Source: an uncultured Colwellia sp. (GTDB lineage Bacteria; Pseudomonadota; Gammaproteobacteria; Enterobacterales; Alteromonadaceae). From it: a stretch of DNA of 5,022 nucleotides. Both the position numbers and the translations under genes were made by a program. Below the pieces are notes generated by a model that did not search any database, was not told the DNA's origin, and worked only from the letters and a program-made list of their open reading frames with translations. Location of the stretch: contig CAJWBY010000242.1 of assembly GCA_913020705.1 (NCBI GenBank), positions 1-5,022 of the forward strand. The letters are read 5' to 3'. Position 1 is the stretch's first letter; each line of letters opens with the position of its first letter. Of the stretch, positions 1-5,022 are shown piece after piece.

Positions 1-476
1 CTAAGCGAAATAGTCAGTTGCGCTTCACCATTTTCACCTCGTCGAAAATCGATATTGCTTACTTGCCTATCACTATTGTCTGACGCAGATGCTTTTGGCT
101 TGGCGCCATCGATCGTAACCATTACTACGTTATCATCATGCTCAATGGTATAGGCTGCCGTTTGAATAAGGTTAATCACCATGCGAGTACGGTCACCGGC
201 TTCTACCGTTGAAACACTTTTAGTCAACCCAATATTCACTTGCTGTGTTTTTTTGTCTAATTCGTTTGTGACATCGGTAAAATCTAATACGATACGTGCA
301 GGTTCATCGATCGCAAAACTATCAAAATCTGCTATTGATTCAGAAAATGTCAGCACAAGTTGAGCCTTTTCACCTGGCAGCGATGAATAACCAACAGACT
401 GTAACGCTGTTGCAAAACTTAAACTCGTAAACAGCATTAGATAAAACGTTACCCAGACTTTTGCAAACTTCATCAT
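1..476 (-). CDS. pilQ: PilQ, type IV pilus secretin (N-terminal part, truncated by window edge)
   Basis: PilQ forms the outer-membrane secretin channel through which the type IV pilus is extruded and retracted. Only the first 158 codons are visible; the frame is open to the left edge, so the secretin domain lies outside. Residues 1-24 look like a Sec signal peptide: MMKFAK, a hydrophobic stretch, then an A-T-A cleavage site before LQSVGYSS. Residues 25 to about 120 resemble an AMIN domain, which binds peptidoglycan in PilQ proteins. A polar linker (about 122-139, rich in K, S and D) follows. At residues 141-147 NIDFRRG begins, followed by ENGEAQLTISL, the typical opening of the second AMIN repeat in PilQ. 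The start at 476 is chosen because GAAGGGGG lies 6 nt upstream and the signal peptide begins there. In-frame ATGs at 545 and 566 would add an extension that does not resemble a signal peptide. It is the last visible gene of pilMNOPQ, which strongly supports the call. Confidence 0.93.
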   Translation of the reverse strand, partial: MMKFAKVWVTFYLMLFTSLSFATALQSVGYSSLPGEKAQLVLTFSESIADFDSFAIDEPARIVLDFTDVTNELDKKTQQVNIGLTKSVSTVEAGDRTRMVINLIQTAAYTIEHDDNVVMVTIDGAKPKASASDNSDRQVSNIDFRRGENGEAQLTISL

Positions 477-478
477 AA

Positions 479-503
479 AAAACCCCCTTCGATTTTGGGT
501 TTT
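479..503 (-). other. Possible hairpin covering the pilQ ribosome-binding site
   Basis: In the transcript, AAAACCC (503-497) can pair perfectly with GGGUUUU (485-479), giving a 7-bp stem with an 11-nt loop. The right arm takes in part of the G-run of the pilQ Shine-Dalgarno site and ends 2 nt before the start codon. With only three G-C pairs the stem is weak. It could modulate pilQ translation, or act as a leaky attenuator because the right arm ends in a U-run, or mean nothing. This is seen by eye; no folding energy was calculated. Confidence 0.3.
483..490 (-). promoter_or_regulatory. Shine-Dalgarno site of pilQ, deciding the start at 476
   Basis: On the minus strand GAAGGGGG sits 6 nt before the ATG at 476 and 9 nt before a second ATG at 473. 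It is the strongest ribosome-binding sequence in the pilP-pilQ gap and favours this start over in-frame ATGs at 545 and 566. Confidence 0.6.
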
Positions 504-582
504 ATTACCCGGTTCGCATATCATGGACTGCTTATTATTCATCATAAATCTATCTTCGCTAGTCATATTTTGTCATATGCCT

Positions 583-1113
583 TTATTTTATCTCTACAAC
601 TGAAAGAGATGATTCCCGCTCGATATAGCGGCCATTTCCTTCTAAAACTATTTCTTTCAACATTAGCTCTGTGTCTGATATAGACAAAACCTCACCGTGA
701 TTTTTGCCGATATAATTGCCGCTTTGCACTCGGTGGATCACCCCATCCGATGAACGTATTAACGCCCAAACACTATCCTGTTCTAGTGTGCCAACCAACT
801 GTAATTCAGATAACTCATAGGATTCTAATGCTTCTTTTACTCGATGTTGATCCGGATTAATACCATTATCCACTATGACTTCTTCTATCTCTTCAGGCAC
901 CTCTACCACTGTCGGTACAAATGGGTTTCTTAACTCAGCAGCACTATAACTAAATTTCTCATACGGTTTCATCACCGGCAAGGGAGGAATATTGGCTTTC
1001 TGTTTTGCTTTAATCTTGGAAACATAGCTATTCAGGTCATCTTTTTCATGTTCACAACCAGTCACGAACAATAACACTGCAAAAATCAGCAATAGTTTTA
1101 CTTGATTTACCAT
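583..1113 (-). CDS. pilP: PilP, type IV pilus assembly inner-membrane lipoprotein
   Basis: PilP is the periplasmic lipoprotein that joins the PilN/PilO inner-membrane dimer to the N-terminal domains of the PilQ secretin. The 176-residue product is of normal length for the family. Residues 1-20 form a lipoprotein signal peptide: MVNQVK, a hydrophobic core, and the lipobox FVTGC, with the lipidated cysteine at position 20. A disordered, charged and proline-containing segment follows (about 21-60), then the family-typical RNPF (LRNPFVP, about 61-67) and an acidic linker. The C-terminal half (from about LSELQLVGTL onward) is the compact beta domain. Its pattern of GTL, W-A-L-I, V-x-x-G-x-x-IG and the final ERESSL is usual for PilP. 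The ATG start has AGGTGA close upstream and lies 34 nt after the pilO stop, consistent with one operon. Confidence is high from sequence pattern and gene order together. Confidence 0.95.
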   Translation of the reverse strand: MVNQVKLLLIFAVLLFVTGCEHEKDDLNSYVSKIKAKQKANIPPLPVMKPYEKFSYSAAELRNPFVPTVVEVPEEIEEVIVDNGINPDQHRVKEALESYELSELQLVGTLEQDSVWALIRSSDGVIHRVQSGNYIGKNHGEVLSISDTELMLKEIVLEGNGRYIERESSLSVVEIK

Positions 1114-1147
1114 ATCACCTGATTCCTATCCATTTTATGACACTCAA

Positions 1148-1738
1148 TCATTCGTCAGACTCTTGATCAAAATAACGATATGTTTTTGCTGTAATAGTCA
1201 GACTCATTTTGCCACTGTCCTTTCCCATTGGTGCCATCGTCAAATTATGTAAGGTGACAATTCGAGGCAATGCCGCAATGCCACTGACAAAATCACCAAA
1301 CTGGTGATAGGTTCCAGTGACTTTCATTGAAATCGGTAACTCGGCATAAAAGTCTACCGGCCGCTCACCTTCAGGTTTAAACAACTCAAACTGTAAACCA
1401 TTAATAAGGCCGGTGCGTGAAATATCAATTAACAAGTCGGCAACTTCACTTTTTCTTGGCAGCTGCTTTAACATCGAAGCAAAGGCAACTTTCATTTCTA
1501 CCATTTGCACTTTATAGGCTTCCAAATTTACTGCTTTAGCCGTTTTTGTTTCAAATTCATTACGTAACTGCTGTTCTTTTTGCTCTAAACCTAATAAATC
1601 GTCTTGTTTTTCTTGAATAATGGCATAGTATCCGCCACCCCAAACCACAATACACAGCAATAAGATAGCCAGTGTTTTTATGATAGCCGGCCATTCACCA
1701 CTTTCATTAAAATCTAATTCACTTAAAGACAGTTCCAC
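1148..1738 (-). CDS. pilO: PilO, type IV pilus inner-membrane alignment protein
   Basis: PilO heterodimerises with PilN in the inner membrane and, with PilM and PilP, forms the alignment subcomplex of the pilus machine. The product is 196 residues, about the family norm. A short cytoplasmic N-terminus (MELSLSELDFNESGEWP) precedes one membrane span at about 22-41. A charged coiled coil (about 43-80) follows, then the conserved segment LKQLPRKSEVADLLIDIS and a ferredoxin-like C-terminal domain. That domain has the typical LPISMKVTGTYHQFGDF and LPRIVTLHN stretches. Translation begins at GTG: the pilN stop TAG directly abuts it, and GGGGAG lies 6 nt upstream inside the end of pilN. This arrangement suggests coupled translation of PilN and PilO, which are partners. 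Confidence 0.95.
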   Translation of the reverse strand: MELSLSELDFNESGEWPAIIKTLAILLLCIVVWGGGYYAIIQEKQDDLLGLEQKEQQLRNEFETKTAKAVNLEAYKVQMVEMKVAFASMLKQLPRKSEVADLLIDISRTGLINGLQFELFKPEGERPVDFYAELPISMKVTGTYHQFGDFVSGIAALPRIVTLHNLTMAPMGKDSGKMSLTITAKTYRYFDQESDE

Positions 1739-2302
1739 CTAATTCTCCCCATCTTCATTTTTTGGTTTGGACTCATTAACACCCAAAGTAAACTTTCTTA
1801 TGGCATTTTCACTGGAGGAACTACGTTGAATAACCGTTAGTTTTGATTCGTTAAATTCTGCATTATCATCAAGTTGCCGCATAAACACTGATACGCGCGC
1901 ATTAGATTGTGCAACACCATTTAATGTTAAAGCATCGCCCTGACGAGCAACCTTTTCAAGATGAATACCTTCTGGCACTGTGCGAACCAAGGCATCAAAT
2001 ACTTTGACTACTTTGGGCCGGCTAGTTTGCAATTCCTGAATCACTTGCATCCGCGCTAACAGCCGATCCCGTTCTGCTTCTAAGCTTTTTATTTCTTTAA
2101 TTTTTTTATCTAACTCGGTTATTTCAGTTTTTAAAAATGAATTTCGCCGATCTTGTTCATCAATCAGACTATTCGCAAACAGAATAACGCCATATAAAAC
2201 TGCTGCTGCAAATATGACCCCAGCACCAACAGACGCAAAAAATCGTTGTTGACGCTCTTCGCGGCGCTCCTCTCTCCAAGGCAGTAAATTAATCTGAGCC
2301 AT
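1739..2302 (-). CDS. pilN: PilN, type IV pilus inner-membrane assembly protein
   Basis: PilN is a bitopic inner-membrane protein. Its cytoplasmic N-terminal tail inserts into a groove of PilM, and its periplasmic part pairs with PilO. The 187-residue product opens with the signature INLLPWR (residues 4-10), the PilM-binding motif. A basic stretch rich in R, E and Q follows, with one membrane span at about 22-44. A strongly charged coiled coil (about 47-92, e.g. ITELDKKIKEIKSLEAERDRLLARM) leads to a ferredoxin-like domain containing VRTVPEGIHLEKV and LNGVAQSNARVSVFMRQLD, both typical of the family. The tail is polar. The start ATG directly abuts the pilM stop (TAAATG), with AGGAG 10 nt upstream inside pilM, which suggests translational coupling. 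The stop likewise touches the pilO start. Confidence 0.96.
   Translation of the reverse strand: MAQINLLPWREERREERQQRFFASVGAGVIFAAAVLYGVILFANSLIDEQDRRNSFLKTEITELDKKIKEIKSLEAERDRLLARMQVIQELQTSRPKVVKVFDALVRTVPEGIHLEKVARQGDALTLNGVAQSNARVSVFMRQLDDNAEFNESKLTVIQRSSSSENAIRKFTLGVNESKPKNEDGEN
1745..1750 (-). promoter_or_regulatory. Shine-Dalgarno site of pilO supporting a GTG start
   Basis: GGGGAG occurs on the minus strand, in the last codons of pilN, 6 nt before the GTG at 1738. It supports GTG as the true pilO start rather than a later codon, since the short cytoplasmic N-terminus it gives matches PilO proteins. Confidence 0.65.
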
Positions 2303-3361
2303 TTAGTCAAAGCTCCTCATTGCTAAACCAGAAGCAATCATCATTGAGGGTGCATCATTACTGAGTGCTTGTATTTTAACTTTTGAACCCAACACCATAT
2401 CGGCAAAAGGATTCGCGACTGATGTCGAAGTCCCCGTCTCTTCTTCAATCATGGCATCAACACCTTTAATAGATGCGCAGCCACCAGCAAGAATAATATG
2501 ATCGATTGATTGATATTGAGTTGAAGCAGAAAAGAAAAACTGCAACGCACGCGTTACCGTGGTTGTCATCGAGCGTTTAAACGGTTCTAACACCTTGGGG
2601 CCATAATCATCAGGTAAATTGTTCTCTTTTTTTGCTCGTCCTGCTTCTTGGTAAGACATGCCATAATGTCGCTCAATATCCTCAGTCAACATCCGCCCAC
2701 CAAAGGTTTGCTCTCGAGTAAAGACAATTTTGCCATCAACCAATACATGCAAGGTTGTTAATGTTGCACCAACATCAGCAATTGCAACCGTAAGGCCTTC
2801 ACCATAATTTGGCATTTGCTGGGCAATTAATCCATAGGCATTTTCCATTGTGTAAGCTTCTACATCTACCAGTTTTGCTTTTAATCCCGCATTCTCTAAA
2901 ACCTCAGTTCGCGCATCAACATTTTCTCTGCGAGATGCAGCTAGCAATACATCTACCGCATCAACATCTGCTGCAGACGTACCTATTACTTCAAAGTCTA
3001 AGCGCACTTCTTCTAAGGGGTAAGGAATATAGTTCTCGGCTTCAAGTAATATCTGATCTTCCATCTCACGCTCAGACAGTGAGGCAGGGAATGAAATTGT
3101 TTTTGTAATGGCTGAGTTAGCAGAAACGGCGACCGAGGCTTCTTTTGCTTTTGTGCCCGAGCGTTTTATCGCACGTTTAAGCGCGCCAGCAACTTCTTCT
3201 TTGTTTTCAATTCGGCTTTCGACAACCGCGTTAACTGGAAGAGGTTCAACAGCATAAGATTCCACACAATACTTGTTGCCTTTCATGGCAAGCTCAAGCA
3301 CTTTAACAACTGATGAACTGATATCGACCCCAAGTAAAGGGGATTGCTTGCGTCCAAACAT
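2303..3361 (-). CDS. pilM: PilM, actin-like type IV pilus assembly ATPase-fold protein
   Basis: PilM is a cytoplasmic FtsA/actin-fold protein that binds nucleotide and the PilN tail, connecting the pilus alignment complex with the cytoplasmic motor side. At 352 residues it has the normal length. The actin-family nucleotide motifs are visible: phosphate-1 loop LLGVDISSSVVKVLEL (residues 9-24), phosphate-2 segment IADVGATLTTLHV (194-206) and adenosine motif IILAGGCASIKG (289-300). The conserved stretches SFPASLSEREMEDQI, EAENYIPYPLEEV, TREQTFGGRMLTEDI and the C-terminal GLAMRSFD are characteristic of Proteobacterial PilM. The ATG is preceded by AGGA with a 6-nt gap. It is the first gene of the pilMNOPQ operon, divergent from mrcA, and has a plausible sigma-70 promoter upstream. 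Confidence 0.97.
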   Translation of the reverse strand: MFGRKQSPLLGVDISSSVVKVLELAMKGNKYCVESYAVEPLPVNAVVESRIENKEEVAGALKRAIKRSGTKAKEASVAVSANSAITKTISFPASLSEREMEDQILLEAENYIPYPLEEVRLDFEVIGTSAADVDAVDVLLAASRRENVDARTEVLENAGLKAKLVDVEAYTMENAYGLIAQQMPNYGEGLTVAIADVGATLTTLHVLVDGKIVFTREQTFGGRMLTEDIERHYGMSYQEAGRAKKENNLPDDYGPKVLEPFKRSMTTTVTRALQFFFSASTQYQSIDHIILAGGCASIKGVDAMIEEETGTSTSVANPFADMVLGSKVKIQALSNDAPSMMIASGLAMRSFD

Positions 3362-3367
3362 GTCTTG

Positions 3368-3371
3368 TCCT
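3368..3371 (-). promoter_or_regulatory. Shine-Dalgarno site of pilM
   Basis: AGGA lies 6 nt upstream of the pilM ATG on the minus strand, with a second AGGAA slightly further upstream (3378-3374). This supports the start at 3361. Confidence 0.55.
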
Positions 3372-3432
3372 AGTTCCTATTGTCCGAAAATATAATTACA
3401 GTTACAGCCACTACTTAAAGTAATTTGTTAAG

Positions 3433-3461
3433 ACTATAGTGCATGAGCCATAAAAAAACAA
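3433..3461 (-). promoter_or_regulatory. Predicted sigma-70-type promoter of the pilMNOPQ operon
   Basis: On the minus strand a -35 like TTGTTT (3461-3456) and a -10 TATAGT (3438-3433) are separated by exactly 17 bp. Transcription would start near 3426 and give a leader of about 65 nt before pilM. This is the best match in the intergenic region for either direction. No sigma-54 (GG-N10-GC) pattern was seen. This is a prediction by eye with no experimental support. Confidence 0.5.
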
Positions 3462-3481
3462 TAGACAGATACCTATAACGT

Positions 3482-3493
3482 AAATTGCAATTT
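3482..3493. repeat. 12-bp perfect palindrome AAATTGCAATTT upstream of mrcA
   Basis: The sequence equals its own reverse complement and contains the 8-mer ATTGCAAT, which recurs twice inside the 5' end of mrcA. It lies between the candidate pilM and mrcA start regions, where an operator could sit. No known regulator is assigned. Confidence 0.4.
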
Positions 3494-3497
3494 TATA

Positions 3498-3503
3498 TAT
3501 ACT
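3498..3503 (+). promoter_or_regulatory. Weak candidate -10 element for mrcA
   Basis: TATACT is the best -10-like hexamer in front of mrcA and would place the transcript start near 3510, about 35 nt before the ATG. No good -35 lies 16-18 bp upstream (the bases there read like ATAACG). The palindrome AAATTGCAATTT (3482-3493) would fall in the spacer. Low confidence. Confidence 0.25.
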
Positions 3504-3544
3504 TTATGAACTTAATGCCCTAACTTGGTTTTCAAAACAGTCTT

Positions 3545-5022
3545 ATGTTGCGCTTTTTCCGTCAGTTACTGACTCTAATAATAATCTCATCTAGCTTGAT
3601 TGCAATAGCTATTGCAATTATTTATTTTCTTTTAGCTCCAAAGCTGCCTGATGCTGCGACTTTAAAGCAAACTCAGTTGCAAGTTCCCTTAAGAATTTTC
3701 AGTGCTGAAAACCGCTTAATCGCTGAGTTTGGTGAGAAAAGGCGTATCCCTACAGAATATAATGAGATTCCTCTTCCGCTCATTCAAGCGGTATTAGCCT
3801 CTGAAGATGACCGTTTTTTTGAACATCCTGGTGTCGATTATCATGGTCTATTACGTGCAGCTTATTCACTTGCGACAACGGGTGCTAAAGCACAAGGTGG
3901 CAGCACCATCACCATGCAGGTAGCTAGAAACTTCTTTTTAAGTCGCGAAAAAACCTATTTACGTAAACTAAATGAAATCATTCTTGCACTTCAAATTGAA
4001 CGAAAACTCAGTAAAGAAGAGATTTTAACGCTCTATCTCAACAAAATTTATTTAGGTAATCGCGCCTATGGTGTGGGTGCCGCTGCTAATGTTTATTATG
4101 GCAAACCCCTACAAGAACTTAACTTACCTCAATTCGCAATGATTGCCGGTTTGCCAAAAGCGCCATCAAAATTTAATCCGCTTGCCAATCCTGAGCGCGC
4201 TCAATTACGTCGTGATTATGTGCTGCGCCGAATGTGGGAAGTCGGTTTTATTGAACAGGAAGATTACCTCACCGCTATTCAAGCACCGGTCACCGCTAGT
4301 TTCCACAGTCGAGATATCGAAGTATATGCACCCTTTGTCGCAGAAATGGTGCGCACTCAACTCATCGAACAGTTTGGCGAAGATGCTTACAACGCAGGCT
4401 TTAATGTTTATACCACCATTAGATCTGAGCACCAACAAGCTGCAAATAACGCTCTACAATCGGCATTGTTAGCTTACGATAAACGCCATGGTTATCGTGG
4501 TGCATTAAGTAATATCGACATTGCAGAAGATATGTCCGCCGAAGATTTTGAACAATCTTTAGCTGCGTACGACACGATCGGTCCCTTATCTCCCGGCCTT
4601 GTGGTATTAACAGAAGATGAGTCTGCCAATATCTATATCAAAAACGTTGGTTTTGCCGAACTCAAACTTTCATCAATCACTTGGGCAAGAGCACAGCTTT
4701 CAACTAACCGTCGAGGAAAAGCACCGAAAAAAACCAGTGACGTTTTCATTGCTGGTGATTTAATTTACCTACATCGAAATAGAGATAAAGCTCAACAATG
4801 GCAGCTAGCACAATTACCTGAAGTTGAAGGGGCATTAGTAGCCGTTGCTCCATTTGATGGTGCTGTTACAGCCTTAAATGGCGGTTTTGAATACTTTCAA
4901 AATAAATTTAACCGTGCAACCAAATCACAACGCCAACCAGGTTCCGGATTTAAACCCTTTATTTATTCTGCAGCCTTAGAAAAAGGCTATACCGCTGCCA
5001 GTATCATTAATGATGCACCTGT
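3545..5022 (+). CDS. mrcA: Penicillin-binding protein 1A, bifunctional peptidoglycan synthase (C-terminus cut by window edge)
   Basis: PBP1A polymerises lipid II into glycan strands (GT51 transglycosylase) and cross-links the peptides (transpeptidase) in the periplasm. The visible 492 codons are about 60% of a usual 800-850-residue protein. A short basic N-terminus is followed by a membrane anchor at about 8-31. The GT51 motifs follow in order: EDDRFFEHPGVD with catalytic Glu87, GGSTITMQ (118-125), ERKLSKEEI (152-160) with second Glu159, and YLNKIYLGNRAYGVGAAA (164-181). Residues 318 to about 427 match the PBP1A OB-like insert (from HGYRG to LPEVEGAL). The transpeptidase domain begins with GGFEYFQNKFNRAT and the active-site motif SGFK, nucleophile Ser467. 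The SxN and KTG motifs lie beyond the edge. An in-frame stop at 3521 fixes the start at 3545 or later. No clear Shine-Dalgarno site precedes it. Colinearity with E. coli MrcA separates it from PBP1B and PBP1C. Confidence 0.96.
   Translation, partial: MLRFFRQLLTLIIISSSLIAIAIAIIYFLLAPKLPDAATLKQTQLQVPLRIFSAENRLIAEFGEKRRIPTEYNEIPLPLIQAVLASEDDRFFEHPGVDYHGLLRAAYSLATTGAKAQGGSTITMQVARNFFLSREKTYLRKLNEIILALQIERKLSKEEILTLYLNKIYLGNRAYGVGAAANVYYGKPLQELNLPQFAMIAGLPKAPSKFNPLANPERAQLRRDYVLRRMWEVGFIEQEDYLTAIQAPVTASFHSRDIEVYAPFVAEMVRTQLIEQFGEDAYNAGFNVYTTIRSEHQQAANNALQSALLAYDKRHGYRGALSNIDIAEDMSAEDFEQSLAAYDTIGPLSPGLVVLTEDESANIYIKNVGFAELKLSSITWARAQLSTNRRGKAPKKTSDVFIAGDLIYLHRNRDKAQQWQLAQLPEVEGALVAVAPFDGAVTALNGGFEYFQNKFNRATKSQRQPGSGFKPFIYSAALEKGYTAASIINDAP
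3599..3618. repeat. 20-bp perfect palindrome within the start of mrcA
   Basis: ATTGCAATAG is followed directly by its reverse complement CTATTGCAAT, so the 20 bp are perfectly self-complementary and hold two copies of ATTGCAAT. The stretch encodes alternating Ile and Ala (IAIAIAI, about residues 19-25) in the membrane anchor of PBP1A, which may be the whole explanation. The palindrome itself is directly visible; a regulatory role is only a possibility. Confidence 0.5.

Noticed and set aside
181..363. Plus-strand open frame of 60 codons
   Set aside because: It lies entirely antisense to the convincing pilQ frame, has no family features and no ribosome-binding site.
562..578. Direct repeat ATATGAC with 10-bp period downstream of pilP
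   Set aside because: Two 7-mers only, in AT-rich sequence with no link to a promoter or terminator.
495..683. Plus-strand open frame of 62 codons across the pilP-pilQ gap
   Set aside because: It overlaps the 3' end of pilP antisense and has no good Shine-Dalgarno site. The hydrophobic look comes from AT-rich sequence.
2809..3108. Plus-strand open frame of 99 codons inside pilM
   Set aside because: It is antisense to the conserved core of PilM. Its Leu/His-rich composition is typical of a shadow frame.
3396..3407. Tandem TTACAG TTACAG between the pilM promoter and start
   Set aside because: Two copies of a 6-mer in AT-rich DNA are easily chance. There is no symmetry or third copy.
3506..3523. 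Five-codon upstream frame (MNLMP) ahead of mrcA
   Set aside because: It has no ribosome-binding site and would begin at or before the likely transcript start, so a leader peptide is not supported.
4143..4472. Open frames on both strands inside mrcA (109 codons plus, 77 codons minus at 4205-4438)
   Set aside because: Both are out-of-frame shadows of the PBP1A coding sequence, whose motifs run unbroken through this region.

Overview
The window is a stretch of gammaproteobacterial chromosome holding the divergent pair mrcA and pilMNOPQ. The base composition is AT-rich (roughly 40% G+C by eye). The PBP1A sequence is colinear with E. coli MrcA over its visible length, and the PilM/N/O/P/Q set has the usual Proteobacterial form. 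A fairly AT-rich, perhaps marine or free-living gammaproteobacterium fits, but the genus cannot be named from this sequence alone. There are no signs of mobile DNA, tRNA, rRNA or CRISPR.

Layout: positions 1-476 on the minus strand carry the N-terminal part of pilQ, the outer-membrane secretin, which runs off the left edge. Reading upstream along the same strand come pilP (583-1113), pilO (1148-1738), pilN (1739-2302) and pilM (2303-3361). A 183-bp intergenic region (3362-3544) separates pilM from the divergent plus-strand gene mrcA (ponA), which starts at 3545 and is cut by the right edge after 492 codons.

How the genes work together: PilM (cytoplasmic, actin-like), PilN and PilO (single-pass, coiled-coil inner-membrane proteins) and PilP (periplasmic lipoprotein) form the type IV pilus alignment subcomplex. 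It links the cytoplasmic motor and platform to the PilQ secretin. The pilM-pilN and pilN-pilO junctions have a stop codon directly abutting the next start, which suggests translational coupling. A 34-bp gap precedes pilP, and a longer 106-bp gap with a possible hairpin precedes pilQ. PBP1A polymerises and cross-links peptidoglycan. The divergent arrangement with pilM is common in gammaproteobacteria and does not prove a functional link.

The intergenic region has one good sigma-70-like promoter for pilM (TTGTTT, 17 bp, TATAGT) and only a weak candidate for mrcA. The most unusual non-coding pattern is the 8-mer ATTGCAAT. It occurs once in the mrcA upstream region and twice as a perfect 20-bp palindrome inside the early mrcA coding sequence. 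Overall this is a conserved housekeeping locus, and I found no convincing new system in it.
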